Under the pieces are notes generated by a model. It was not told the DNA's origin. It did no database searches and was given only the letters and a program-made list of their open reading frames with translations. Position numbers and translations under genes: made by a program. Below are positions 35,541 through 44,866 of a DNA stretch of 64,000 bases, piece by piece; the first letter of the stretch is position 1, and every line of letters begins with the position of its first letter. The DNA lies in contig ASNI01000001.1 in the NCBI GenBank assembly GCA_000404785.1, forward strand, positions 1 through 64,000. Direction: 5' to 3'. This stretch comes from Cloacimonetes bacterium SCGC AAA252-N17 (GTDB lineage Bacteria; Cloacimonadota; Cloacimonadia; JGIOTU-2).

Positions 35541-36324
35541 ATTGAATAGCGATATAATGTGTTGGGTCTAAATATTGATGGGTTTCTATCGCATACTGAA
35601 TCTTTATGTTTGAAAAACTGAATTCGCATCCCGCAGTGAATTGATTCGGCACCGTATGAAATCCGCTGAAGAAGCCGGCATATTTGAGAGGATAGTATGA
35701 AATGCCAATCCGAAATGATTCATCATAGTCCAGTTCTTTCACAAAGCCAAATCCTGCATGCAGATTGCCGGCGATCGAGTAAACTATAAATGTTCTATTT
35801 TCCTGAGGGAGCGGGTCGTTTTCCAACTCTCCGAAGTTCAGGTTCAGGCATGATGTTGAGAATGTAAGATTCTTATATTCAGCGTGTATGCCCACATCGA
35901 CCTGATAAGAATTCTGTGCGTCAAAGGTTTCTGTCTTATCATAAAGATAGCGCAGTCCGACTCCCATCCAGTAGTGTGAGAAAATTTGAAGATTTACTGC
36001 CGAGATTATGCTCTGCTCCTTGTAGATATCATTTCCAAAATCCTGGTAGCCCAGACCAATAGTCGTCCTTCCAAGTCGATATGAGAGAGCTATATTTTTA
36101 TAAGAGACACCTTTAAATGAAAAGGGTATTACGTAGGATGTGGTTGCTGAAAATTGCTGCTGTACATTTGCCGGATTAAGGAACAGGCATGAGGCAGAAC
36201 CGTCAAGCAGGGAAATGCCGGAAAGGGCTGCGATCTTTGCAGAGGGGGCATACTGCAAGAATGCACCTTCAAGCGGATGTATGATCATACACACACATAA
36301 AATCACAAGAAGAGTAAATTTCAT
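35530..36324 (-). CDS. PorV/PorQ-like outer-membrane barrel
   Basis: The 264-residue protein starts at ATG 36324 (MKFTLLV), which has GGAG 6-7 nt upstream; a GTG 12 nt earlier is less likely. It has a signal peptide, then SAKIAALSGISLLDGSASCLFLNPAN, the early motif of PorV/PorQ and related barrels of FCB bacteria, followed by repeated strands (SYRLGRTTIGLGYQDFG, VGLRYLYD). It is translated just ahead of the HhH-barrel gene, suggesting a joint envelope complex. Specific function is unknown. Confidence 0.78.
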   Translation of the reverse strand: MKFTLLVILCVCMIIHPLEGAFLQYAPSAKIAALSGISLLDGSASCLFLNPANVQQQFSATTSYVIPFSFKGVSYKNIALSYRLGRTTIGLGYQDFGNDIYKEQSIISAVNLQIFSHYWMGVGLRYLYDKTETFDAQNSYQVDVGIHAEYKNLTFSTSCLNLNFGELENDPLPQENRTFIVYSIAGNLHAGFGFVKELDYDESFRIGISYYPLKYAGFFSGFHTVPNQFTAGCEFSFSNIKIQYAIETHQYLDPTHYIAIQYGK

Positions 36325-36394
36325 AACACGCTCCACTTATATATTTTTTCTTGAAAATGAGTTCAATTTGTATGATATTTTTTGTCAAATTTTA

Positions 36395-36421
36395 TAATAA
36401 AAAACCCGCACAAGGCGGGTT
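36395..36421 (-). terminator. Terminator of the tRNA cluster
   Basis: AACCCGC (36415-36421, minus sense) and GCGGGTT enclose CTTGT and are followed on the minus strand by TTTTATT. It lies 6 nt beyond tRNA-Leu. Confidence 0.85.
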
Positions 36422-36426
36422 AAATA

Positions 36427-36514
36427 TGGTACCAGAGGCCGGACTTGAACCGGCACGGGCAAAAAGCCCGAGGGATTTTAAGTCCCTTGTGTCTACCAAT
36501 TCCACCACTCCGGC
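36427..36514 (-). tRNA. tRNA-Leu (anticodon TAA)
   Basis: This 88-nt class II tRNA has encoded CCA. The acceptor GCCGGAG pairs with CTCTGGT through two G-T pairs, the loop CTTAAAA gives anticodon TAA (reads UUA), and a long variable arm (CTCGGGC...GCCCG) is present. Confidence 0.95.
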
Positions 36515-36526
36515 ACGCTAAAAATA

Positions 36527-36600
<74 letters not shown>

Positions 36601-36608
36601 GGAAAAAA

Positions 36609-36683
36609 TGGAGCGGGAAACGGGATTCGAACCCGCGACCTCTACCTTGGCAAGGTAGAGCTCTACCACTGAGCTATTCCCGC
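36609..36683 (-). tRNA. tRNA-Gly (anticodon GCC)
   Basis: This 75-nt tRNA has encoded CCA. The acceptor GCGGGAA pairs with TTCCCGC; loop TTGCCAA gives anticodon GCC, and the anticodon stem CTACC/GGTAG is perfect. It is first in the three-tRNA operon. Confidence 0.97.
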
Positions 36684-36689
36684 TGTAGG

Positions 36690-36723
36690 AAGTAAAAAAT
36701 TTTTGGTCTGCTTCCTGTGTCAA
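36690..36723 (-). promoter_or_regulatory. Probable promoter of the Gly-Cys-Leu tRNA operon
   Basis: A minus-strand TTGACA (36723-36718) lies 34 nt upstream of the tRNA-Gly 5' end. The -10 is AT-rich but not a good consensus. Confidence 0.4.
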
Positions 36724-36776
36724 GAATTTTGCACGTCTATTATTGTATATAATAATTCAAAAAACAAATTAGGCAA

Positions 36777-38519
36777 TCAAGTATTCATTTGATGATCCTG
36801 AAGCTTCTTTCTCCATACATCAAAAGTCAACCACCAAGAAACGTCTTTTGCATAATTGCCCTGTCCTGAATAATATTTATTTACCATGTTTTTAATTCCA
36901 TCAAAATTATAATATGGATATGCTCTAACTTCTTTGCTGTGAAGAGTATCTTGGACAAATTCCCTGTTGTTCATTAGAAATAATTGTGAATAATCTATTG
37001 TTTGGCTTTTCTGGAAACGTTCGAACAACTTGCCCAACACAAAAGTTACATAGTTATTCATGGTAAACGGAATTATGCTCATATCTTTCACAATCGAAAT
37101 CTGTCGTAGTGTTGAATTTCCTTTTTGCAATATATGTCTATAGATTCTATTGTAGGCTCTCAAACTTACCGGAAGAGAAAGTATTCTTTTTAGAAAAGAT
37201 GGTTGAAAAATCGGCATATAATTGCAGATTATATTATCCAGACGAGACTGTGTAAGGGCTCCTGTGTTTGAGCAATGATAGCGTATGGTGAAAAGGTCCA
37301 CCCAATTTCCACTCCCTATGTCCGATATATTCGGCATGTTATCAAAGACTTCATTGATTTCAAGGATACTTCCTTGCTTCATCAACCGTGCAGTGTCTTT
37401 GTTGAATATCATTGGTTTATTTAAGGTGATATATCTCAGCACACCTTCGGCATCTCTCATAATTATATATTTTTTTCCTTTAAGCCAAAGATACTTTGAA
37501 TGGTTTCTTCTACAAAAAGCACCCTGACCTCCATCAATAAGTAAAAGATTATTATCAAGATGTTTATAATGATCCTGCTCATAAAAATAATATCCGTTCA
37601 TAAATGTATTTGTTTCAAGGACGAATTCAGTAAATCTTTCAACTTCTTCGCTTTTTGGTGGAAGTAACTCCGATATCGTACTATGTTCAAATCCTATTTT
37701 TTCTGCTATTTTTTGAGCAATAACTATATCCGGGAAACTATAATCACCAAATGTATATGTTTCCCATTTGTTCATATCTTCTTTAAGTAAAATAGAAAGA
37801 ATCACTCTTGAGTCGAGTCCGCCGGATAATCCAAACAACAATCGCTTATTTTGTTTAAGACCAAGGGTTGATAACTCGGACAAGAGTTCCAAACAACCTT
37901 TCTGTGGCACTGCTTTTGTAAATTCAGGAAGCCATTGTTTATTTACTTTAGAAAATCTATTTCCTTTAAACGTTGCTTCTCCACCCTGCCCTAGTTGCAA
38001 GACATTGCGAACGAAAGATTTATAATTAAAGGAATTTACATACAACCATGTGCTGCCATAAACCGTAAAATCTATTTCTGGCTTTTCTACTAAAGGAATT
38101 AACCAGTCTAATCTAGTGGAAAAAGTAAAGTAACTCTCACTTTCCGCAAAGAACATATCTCGCATCCCGAGTTGGTCATTTCGTATTCTTAAGTTGCAGT
38201 TTTCCCATTCTACAATTATAAAATGTCCATTAAGGTTACGAATATTGTTGTTTTTCTTTGATAAAAAAACTTCCCAATCATGAAAATCCATTAAGTGGAA
38301 AGCACTATCTTCGTACGAAATTCCCGTTCCGCAGACCATCCAGCCGGAATCAATCTTATGGTCATATTTGTAAAAACTATTATTATTCCCTGCCCCACAT
38401 GCAAAATAGTGATCTTTGGTCTCAACCGAAAATTTATCTCTGCTTTTAAACGGATAATATCCTTTCTTGGGTAAAACTGCCTGGTTATTTTTTCTTAATA
38501 TTCCGAAAATCCAACTCAT
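36777..38519 (-). CDS. Asparagine synthetase-like protein lacking the N-terminal catalytic cysteine
   Basis: The 580-residue protein has a glutamine-amidotransferase-like N-terminal half (RNLNGHFIIVEW ~94-105; RNDQLGMRDMFF, like the RDPLGxRPL motif) and an asparagine-synthase C-terminal half with PP-loop SGGLDS (232-237). Residue 2 is Ser, not the Cys nucleophile needed to hydrolyse glutamine, and no other early Cys fills the role. Such proteins include beta-lactam synthetases, lasso-peptide cyclases and exopolysaccharide-locus amidases, all of which adenylate a carboxylate. No precursor peptide is adjacent. It follows mrdA by 18 nt, so it may be cotranscribed with the shape operon. The substrate is unknown. 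Confidence 0.82.
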   Translation of the reverse strand: MSWIFGILRKNNQAVLPKKGYYPFKSRDKFSVETKDHYFACGAGNNNSFYKYDHKIDSGWMVCGTGISYEDSAFHLMDFHDWEVFLSKKNNNIRNLNGHFIIVEWENCNLRIRNDQLGMRDMFFAESESYFTFSTRLDWLIPLVEKPEIDFTVYGSTWLYVNSFNYKSFVRNVLQLGQGGEATFKGNRFSKVNKQWLPEFTKAVPQKGCLELLSELSTLGLKQNKRLLFGLSGGLDSRVILSILLKEDMNKWETYTFGDYSFPDIVIAQKIAEKIGFEHSTISELLPPKSEEVERFTEFVLETNTFMNGYYFYEQDHYKHLDNNLLLIDGGQGAFCRRNHSKYLWLKGKKYIIMRDAEGVLRYITLNKPMIFNKDTARLMKQGSILEINEVFDNMPNISDIGSGNWVDLFTIRYHCSNTGALTQSRLDNIICNYMPIFQPSFLKRILSLPVSLRAYNRIYRHILQKGNSTLRQISIVKDMSIIPFTMNNYVTFVLGKLFERFQKSQTIDYSQLFLMNNREFVQDTLHSKEVRAYPYYNFDGIKNMVNKYYSGQGNYAKDVSWWLTFDVWRKKLQDHQMNT

Positions 38520-38537
38520 CGAATTACTATCCTTTCT

Positions 38538-40298
38538 TTAATATCTCAGTATCGGCTCTTTCTCAAAATAATAACCTAATATCTTTCCCGCGAGCATTGC
38601 AGCAATGTCTGCTCCCGATCCACCCTGCTCCACAAACACGAGCACAACTATCTCGGGGTCATTCATTGGAGCGACAGCAACGAACCAGGCATGGGTATCT
38701 CCATAATAATTTTCTGCAGATCCCGTCTTTCCACCGACCATTATATCTTTTACTCGAGCCATACCGCCTGTTCTTCCCTTTGCATTGACCGCTTCATACA
38801 AGGATTGTTTCAAGAGATCAAGGGTGTTCTGGGAAATGGGGAGTCTTAATTGAGGATATTTAAAGGTCTCCATAATCTCGTCCCCGATTGCATAATCTAC
38901 AAAATGTGGTCTGTGAACGATTCCGTTGTTGGCAATGCCGGCATAAAAACACGCTAATGATAATGGTGTGAGAAGCACTTCGCCCTGCCCGATACAAAGA
39001 TTCAGCAGGTTGCCCCTGGTCCATCCCAATTTTCCATAATTTCTGTCATACCATTCCGAAGTTGGGAAAAAGCCCCTTCTGCTGCGAATTTGATTAACAG
39101 GAATGCTTTCCAGGAGATTGCAATCCTCAATAAATTTCTTAAAATCATTCAAATCGATCATTTCAGCGATCTTGTAAAAGTAGGTATCGCAGGATTCTCT
39201 TAAGGCATCAAGAAGATTCACTTTTCCGTGACCTTTCTTTTTCCAGCAACCGAAAAATCTTCCTCCGTATTCTACTCCGCCTTTGCAATCTACCAGAATT
39301 TCGTAGGGTTCAACTAGGTCCTTTTCCAAGGCATAAGCGGCTACAACCAGCTTAAAAACTGAACCCGGCGGGTATGTTGCATTCATCGCTTTGTTCAGCA
39401 AAGGATTGTTTTCATCCTCTACTATCTGGTTCCAATAATCCTCATTCATTCCTGTGACAAAATAATTGGGATTATATTCTGGGGTGCTCACCATTGCTAC
39501 CACTCCACCCGTCTTACAGTTCATCACAATAGCGACTGCAGATGTATCTTGGGGAAGTAATCGAGCAATTTTTTCCTGAAGATTTTTGTCGATCGTAAGC
39601 ACAAAGTCTTTGCCTGGAAGAGATTGTTTTCCTGTATTTTCCTTCATTAGTCCGAGAGGATGACCTGTTGCATCTACTTGAATGATATCGTATCCCTTTT
39701 CTCCTTTTAGTTCAGCTTCATAATATTTTTCCAGACCCACTTTTCCAATATAATCCGTCTTAGAATAGTCGCTTCCCTTGTGCTGCTGGTATTCGGCAGA
39801 TGACATTTTTCCCACATATCCAATAAAATGTGAGTTGAGATCATAATACCTAATTGCTTCCGGCTTAACAATAACCGCTGGATGTGCTTCGCACTGCTCT
39901 TCAAGTTTAATTGCAGTTTCCATATCAACTTTGTCCCGAACAAGAACCGGTGCAAATTTGAAGAACCTGTGTTTGTAGATGAGCTCGGTAATTTCCTCTA
40001 CGGGAACTCCAAGATTTGTCGAAATGAAAGCCGCTACGCTGTCGGCATCAGTAATTTCTTTTATATCAATATAAACCGAAAGAGATGGTATGTTCTCTGT
40101 AAGGGGCTGCATATTGCGGTCGTACAGGATGCCCCTGCGTGCAGGTTTTTTTATGATCCGAAAGTAGTTCTTCTCTGCGATTTCTTTGTACTCATTACCT
40201 TTTATGACCTGTATCTGAAATAAAAAATAGGTGAGAATAAATAAAAAAGCCAGTACGAGTATAAGTAGCTGGTCAGCTTTTTTCAGCTTTCTTTTCAT
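38538..40298 (-). CDS. mrdA: Penicillin-binding protein 2 (elongasome transpeptidase)
   Basis: The 586-residue transpeptidase cross-links peptidoglycan during cell elongation. After a membrane anchor (~10-30) come the pedestal motif RRGILYDRN (~55-62) and FIGYVGK, then active-site Ser313 in PPGSVFK, SCDTYFYK and GGKTGSAENY (KTG, ~530). Length fits PBP2 (MrdA). Its ATG overlaps the mreD stop by 4 nt, and it closes the mreB-C-D cluster, as in many rods. Confidence 0.95.
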   Translation of the reverse strand: MKRKLKKADQLLILVLAFLFILTYFLFQIQVIKGNEYKEIAEKNYFRIIKKPARRGILYDRNMQPLTENIPSLSVYIDIKEITDADSVAAFISTNLGVPVEEITELIYKHRFFKFAPVLVRDKVDMETAIKLEEQCEAHPAVIVKPEAIRYYDLNSHFIGYVGKMSSAEYQQHKGSDYSKTDYIGKVGLEKYYEAELKGEKGYDIIQVDATGHPLGLMKENTGKQSLPGKDFVLTIDKNLQEKIARLLPQDTSAVAIVMNCKTGGVVAMVSTPEYNPNYFVTGMNEDYWNQIVEDENNPLLNKAMNATYPPGSVFKLVVAAYALEKDLVEPYEILVDCKGGVEYGGRFFGCWKKKGHGKVNLLDALRESCDTYFYKIAEMIDLNDFKKFIEDCNLLESIPVNQIRSRRGFFPTSEWYDRNYGKLGWTRGNLLNLCIGQGEVLLTPLSLACFYAGIANNGIVHRPHFVDYAIGDEIMETFKYPQLRLPISQNTLDLLKQSLYEAVNAKGRTGGMARVKDIMVGGKTGSAENYYGDTHAWFVAVAPMNDPEIVVLVFVEQGGSGADIAAMLAGKILGYYFEKEPILRY

Positions 40299-40777
40299 TT
40301 TTGAGTGAAGCTAAGTTTAAGATGGTCTATCAGGTATAAAAGAAAAATTATTATGAATGAATACGCGGAATTATACAAAGTAAGAAACATTATCTTTCCA
40401 AATGCAAATGCATCACCAGTATTAAATATCAGGAATATTACTGATGAAAGTAAAAAATAAAACAGATTCGTGACGAGAACCAGTGCAATTCCTACTCCAA
40501 CCAACTGTCTGTCGAGTAATTTCTTTAGCTTGCCTAGTGAAAAGGCAATAATGAGGAAAAGCAAAGATGAAACTCCAAAGGATGATGGCTGATTAAGATC
40601 TATAATAATGCCAAGTATGAAGGCAAGCACAAAACCGGAAATATTCTCACGTGTGATACTGTAATAAATGATCAGAGGTAAAAAAAGGTTGGGAATCGTT
40701 TCCCATAATCCCAGGGAAGCTGCAAAGAAATATTGAAAATAGACCGTGAATATGGTAACAAGAACGAGAGCAATCAT
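40295..40777 (-). CDS. mreD: Rod-shape protein MreD
   Basis: The 160-residue polytopic protein has five hydrophobic segments and the MreD-like pattern SGFVLAFILGIIIDL near its middle. It bridges MreC and the cell wall machinery. I start at ATG 40777 (MIALVLVT), which overlaps the TGA of the CofE-like gene (ATGA); a start 21 nt upstream is possible but unsupported. It overlaps mrdA by 4 nt. Confidence 0.9.
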   Translation of the reverse strand: MIALVLVTIFTVYFQYFFAASLGLWETIPNLFLPLIIYYSITRENISGFVLAFILGIIIDLNQPSSFGVSSLLFLIIAFSLGKLKKLLDRQLVGVGIALVLVTNLFYFLLSSVIFLIFNTGDAFAFGKIMFLTLYNSAYSFIIIFLLYLIDHLKLSFTQK

Positions 40778-41454
40778 TGCTTCTCCCACACAAGGCACAG
40801 TGGTGTGAGTTCCAATTGCTGTCCCTGAGGATTGTCGGACATAATTTCTTCAAGAAGCTGAGCATCAACACCTGCAGTCTTGCCGATAACCCATGATCCA
40901 CCAATGTCATTAATATCCATGATCGCAGCTTCATTCCCTGTCTTTTTTTGAATTTTCCTGCATATTTCATCAGTATGAACGGGTCCTTTTATAACAGTAG
41001 TATTATAAGGTGGCACAGGAGATGTATGAGCTGCATCGATAAGTGCTGCCTGCTTGCCTGCAACGCGATAAAATACACCATGTATCCCAAATAATTTCCC
41101 GATCCCACCGGCTATAGCTGCTACAATTATTCTGATATGCCCACATTCGTCTATAGCACATTGCATGCTTGTTTTGGCACGTAACCCTATACCATAGGGC
41201 ACCTTGCTTACACCGCGCCAGAGAAGTTTTGCCAGAAGTCCGATCTTGATCTCATTTTCCAGCACAGCCCTTCCCTGAGTTATCGCTACGGGACTTTCGC
41301 TCATGATAATAATATCATCCTTCTTTCTTTTTCCTTCAGTATATTCCAGAACGATCTCTATAATATCATCTTCTGGAGTTAAAATTTTAGTTTTGATCGG
41401 CTGCCTTAAATAGACTTTCGAGCCGACATTTCGTTCTGTGATACTATTGCTCAT
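40774..41454 (-). CDS. Coenzyme F420-0:glutamate ligase-like protein
   Basis: The 226-residue protein resembles CofE (F420-0:gamma-glutamyl ligase): early PIKTKILTPEDDI, DIIIMSESPVAITQGRAV, AIDECGHIRIIVAAIAGGIGK, and DINDIGG matching the family's ND-x-GG region. No other F420 gene lies in the window, and such stand-alone CofE-like proteins occur in bacteria without known F420, where the role is unclear. It sits between mreC (11-nt overlap) and mreD (4-nt overlap), so it is cotranscribed with shape genes. A different glutamyl-ligase activity is possible. Confidence 0.8.
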   Translation of the reverse strand: MSNSITERNVGSKVYLRQPIKTKILTPEDDIIEIVLEYTEGKRKKDDIIIMSESPVAITQGRAVLENEIKIGLLAKLLWRGVSKVPYGIGLRAKTSMQCAIDECGHIRIIVAAIAGGIGKLFGIHGVFYRVAGKQAALIDAAHTSPVPPYNTTVIKGPVHTDEICRKIQKKTGNEAAIMDINDIGGSWVIGKTAGVDAQLLEEIMSDNPQGQQLELTPLCLVWEKQ

Positions 41455-42211
41455 ATTTCTGTATTATTGCTACTGTCTCGATATTTGCCAGATTTACAAA
41501 GGGTTCGATCTCCGCTCTCGTAAAAAACCCTTCGCTGCTTTGTTCGATCTCAATGATCTTTCCAAATGGAAGTTCAGGAGGATAGATCGAACTCAATTTT
41601 GACGAAACGATCACATCTCCTGTCTTCAGATCACTTCCAACCTTGATCTTTTCAAAATATATTTTTCCATTCAATTCCGTCTCTACAATGCCATGTATCC
41701 TGCTTCTGCTGTCGATCGCACCAAGCCTGAAATATTTATTTCCGAAAGTCTGTATTATTGCATAGTTCGGGTAAACCGCTATTATTTTTCCGACAAGTCC
41801 TTTTTCTGATATAACCGGCTGATTGGTCTGTATATTCTTATTCTTCCCTGCGTCAACAATGAGAGTTTCATAATTTAGAAACGATCCTGTTCCAATTACG
41901 TTTGCTATCAAAAATTCGTAGCTGGAAATATCAATATTTTCGACCAGTTCTTCGAATCTCTGAAGCTCGCTTAGCTCCTCCTTGAACATTCTCAGTTCAT
42001 TCTGGGCGAGAAAAAGCTCTCTCTGCAAATAATTATTCCTTTGATACACATTTGATAGATTTTTTATATAGGTGATACTTGATGAAAAGGGTAGCAGAAT
42101 TGTGTTGCCGACAAATTGTGCCTTTTTTATTCTCTCCTCATTGTTTCCAATTATGAAAAAAATTGAGAGAATAAGAAGGATACCGAAAACAATGTTTCTT
42201 CTGGTGAACAT
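41444..42211 (-). CDS. mreC: Rod-shape protein MreC
   Basis: The 255-residue protein has one N-terminal membrane segment (~7-23), a coiled coil (~55-90; RELFLAQNELRMFKEELSEL), then the MreC beta domain with ANVIGTGSFLNYETLIVDAG, GLVGKIIAVYPNYA and SIYPPELPFGKI. It is the periplasmic scaffold of the elongasome. It follows mreB by 30 nt and overlaps the CofE-like gene. Confidence 0.94.
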   Translation of the reverse strand: MFTRRNIVFGILLILSIFFIIGNNEERIKKAQFVGNTILLPFSSSITYIKNLSNVYQRNNYLQRELFLAQNELRMFKEELSELQRFEELVENIDISSYEFLIANVIGTGSFLNYETLIVDAGKNKNIQTNQPVISEKGLVGKIIAVYPNYAIIQTFGNKYFRLGAIDSRSRIHGIVETELNGKIYFEKIKVGSDLKTGDVIVSSKLSSIYPPELPFGKIIEIEQSSEGFFTRAEIEPFVNLANIETVAIIQKYEQ

Positions 42212-42241
42212 GAAAACCTGTGTAAAACTTCGCCTGCTCTC

Positions 42242-43273
42242 TTATACCTTTGGTAAAAGGACTTTTTCGTATTCTTCGAGATTATCCAAAATCTTGCCAC
42301 ACCCCATGACTACGCTGATTAAGGGCTCGTCCACAAGCGTCACCGGAAGATTGATGGTCTCCTGTATCTTCTTATCAAATCCTTTCAGTTGAGCTGCACC
42401 GCCTGTGAGTACTACTCCTCTATCAGCTATATCTGCAGAAAGTTCCGGCGCTGTTTCTTCAAAAAGGCGTTTCACCGCATCTACGATCTTTTTCACCGTG
42501 TCTGATAATCCATCTCTGATCTCTTCGGAGGAAATTTTCATCGAGACCGGATATCCCGTGATCAGGTCTCGCCCGCGAACTTCCATGGTCAGCTCATCTT
42601 CAAGTGGAAAGGCAGAGCCGATCTTGATTTTTATTCGTTCTGCGGTTGCCTCTCCGATGTAGAGGTTGTGTTTCCTTCTTATATAAGCAACTATTGCTTC
42701 GTCCATCTCATCGCCGCCGATTCGGATGGAGTTGTGGTCAACAATATGAGACAAAGAAATAATTGCGATCTCTGTGGTTCCTCCGCCGATATCTATGATC
42801 ATATTACCGTAAGGTTCGTGTATCGGCAGTCCGACTCCAATCGCTGAAGCAAGGGGTTCAGAAACAAGATACACTGTTCTTGCTCCAGCATGTTCTGCTG
42901 ATTCTTTGACTGCTCGCTTCTCCACCTCTGTAATACCTGAGGGCACTGCAACGATCACTCTGGGTCTAATCAAGAACTTTTTCTGCTGAGACTGAAGAAT
43001 AAGGTGACGCAGCATCGTTTCTGTGATCTCAAAGTTAGCGATCACCCCGTCTTTCATGGGCTTGATCGCCGTGATCTCTTCGGGTGTCTTTCCCAGCATC
43101 TCTTTTGCTTTGTATCCAATTGCAATGACCTTTTTGGATCCCGTTTCCAATGCCACCACCGACGGTTCGTTAACGACAACCCCATGCCCCTTCAGATACA
43201 CAAGCGTATTCGCTGTACCCAGATCAATCGCTACATCATTCGTTAACCAATTTAAAATAAAATCCCAAAACAT
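42242..43273 (-). CDS. mreB: Rod-shape-determining actin-like protein MreB
   Basis: The 343-residue actin homologue forms membrane filaments that guide wall synthesis. Motifs are DLGTANTLVYLKGHGVV (phosphate 1), NMIIDIGGGTTEIAIISL (phosphate 2) and RGVVLTGGAAQLKGF (adenosine). The N-terminal MFWDFILNWL can be a membrane-binding amphipathic helix. Length is normal. Its ATG lies 9 nt past the recJ stop, in the same direction. Confidence 0.97.
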   Translation of the reverse strand: MFWDFILNWLTNDVAIDLGTANTLVYLKGHGVVVNEPSVVALETGSKKVIAIGYKAKEMLGKTPEEITAIKPMKDGVIANFEITETMLRHLILQSQQKKFLIRPRVIVAVPSGITEVEKRAVKESAEHAGARTVYLVSEPLASAIGVGLPIHEPYGNMIIDIGGGTTEIAIISLSHIVDHNSIRIGGDEMDEAIVAYIRRKHNLYIGEATAERIKIKIGSAFPLEDELTMEVRGRDLITGYPVSMKISSEEIRDGLSDTVKKIVDAVKRLFEETAPELSADIADRGVVLTGGAAQLKGFDKKIQETINLPVTLVDEPLISVVMGCGKILDNLEEYEKVLLPKV

Positions 43274-43282
43274 TGTTTCTCC

Positions 43283-44860
43283 TTAAAAAATTTCACATCG
43301 TTTACTTATTAGTTCATAATCTATTATAGTAAATTCTTTATCAAGAATTGAAAAAATTATATTAATATCCATACTATCAGGAATTTCGGGAATGTTCACA
43401 AATCCTTTTTCTCGAAGCTCGCTGGCATCAACACCTATCATCAGATAAGTGAGAGGTGTGTTTCCTTCACCAAAGGGAGAAAATATTCTGTGTATCTCTC
43501 TCAGCTTATTGACATCAAGCTGATTTTCATCAAGCACATAGTCTATATAGATCTTCTTTGATTCTTTTTGAAGATTATGAATACTTTTATACTGTTCTTC
43601 CGCCAGAATTTTCAATTTATTATAAATTTTCGAATAGATTTTTGCATGGCAGGTGAATCCTGCCGCTTCTTTATGTCCCCCGTATTGTATGAGATAGGGT
43701 TCGATCTTTTTCAAACAGTCCAGCCAGTTAAAGCCGGATGGTGAACGTGCTTCTGCGATGAGTACGTCATCTTCCCTTTTTGTAAGCACTAAACTCGGTA
43801 TTCGATAGGTGTCCGTAATGTATGACGTTGCAACTCCAAGATAGTTTGCCGATATGACACCTTTGAGATCACAGTATATGAAAAAATGAGTCTCTTCCTT
43901 TTTATATTCAGATTCGATAAAATCTTTAATTTTATTGACTTGCTCCTCGTTGTCATGAACACGCTTTTCTAGAATTGAATAGATTCCTCCAATCTCAGAT
44001 TCCTTTTGCGAGAGAAGGATCTCGACTCCAAGATGCTTTCCACCTCTTTCCCTTCCTAATGTAAGCAAAAGAATGAGCTGATGTACTGCTTTCTCTCTTG
44101 AAAGCCCATGTGTTTTTTCTGCATAAAAATGAAAAAAAGGGTTTTCTGACTGCTCAAAATTATAATAAAGATGTTTTGCATAAATTCTGTTATCGTCAAC
44201 AAGTGGCATTCTGTCTGCAATAGTGCCAAGCCCTGCAAGCAATGGATATACGGGTTCGGTGGGAGTGCCTGTTATCTGAGATAACACCTTCACAACATTC
44301 AATACAACTCCTGCTCCAGCAAGATACTTAAAGGGAAATTTGTCATTTCTTTTGTGTGGGTCCACAATAGCTGATGCTTGAGGGTGTTCTCTCATTATTT
44401 CATGATGATCGAGAATGATCGTTTTAACACCCTTCCTTCTGAGACGCGCTATTGGTTCAACTTCTGAAATACCTATATCAACGGTGATAACTCTTTTGGT
44501 TCCATCTTTCAGAACCTTCTGAATAAATTTCTCTCTCAAACCGTATTTCTCAAATTCTCTATTGGGGATGTAGTAGGAAATATTTTTCGCCCCGAGTTTT
44601 GATAAAAACGTGTATAGCACGACCGTGCTTGTGATCCCATCAACATCATCGTGCCCAAAAATGGTGATCTTATCACCTTCTTTAATATTCGCTAATATCT
44701 TCTTCACAGCTTTTTGTGTTCCGCTTAAAAGGTTGGGGTCGTTGCACTTGTCCAGTGTCGGATTCAAGAATTTATCTACATCCTTTATCTCTCTGCTCCT
44801 TATCACAGACGAGACAATATCTTCTGTTTGATGATTACGAAAAAACCAATTCTCTTTCAA
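43283..44860 (-). CDS. recJ: Single-strand-specific exonuclease RecJ (DHH family)
   Basis: The 525-residue protein has DHH-family motifs FGHDDVDGITS (~69-77), TVDIGIS, DHHEI (~151) and GLGTIADRMPLVDDN, plus the DHHA1 GGHKEAAGF. It degrades single-stranded DNA 5' to 3' in recombination and repair. It is shorter than some RecJ proteins, so another DHH nuclease of the family cannot be excluded. It is 7 nt downstream of an outer-membrane gene and 9 nt upstream of mreB. Confidence 0.92.
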   Translation of the reverse strand: MKENWFFRNHQTEDIVSSVIRSREIKDVDKFLNPTLDKCNDPNLLSGTQKAVKKILANIKEGDKITIFGHDDVDGITSTVVLYTFLSKLGAKNISYYIPNREFEKYGLREKFIQKVLKDGTKRVITVDIGISEVEPIARLRRKGVKTIILDHHEIMREHPQASAIVDPHKRNDKFPFKYLAGAGVVLNVVKVLSQITGTPTEPVYPLLAGLGTIADRMPLVDDNRIYAKHLYYNFEQSENPFFHFYAEKTHGLSREKAVHQLILLLTLGRERGGKHLGVEILLSQKESEIGGIYSILEKRVHDNEEQVNKIKDFIESEYKKEETHFFIYCDLKGVISANYLGVATSYITDTYRIPSLVLTKREDDVLIAEARSPSGFNWLDCLKKIEPYLIQYGGHKEAAGFTCHAKIYSKIYNKLKILAEEQYKSIHNLQKESKKIYIDYVLDENQLDVNKLREIHRIFSPFGEGNTPLTYLMIGVDASELREKGFVNIPEIPDSMDINIIFSILDKEFTIIDYELISKRCEIF

Positions 44861-44866
44861 TTTTTC

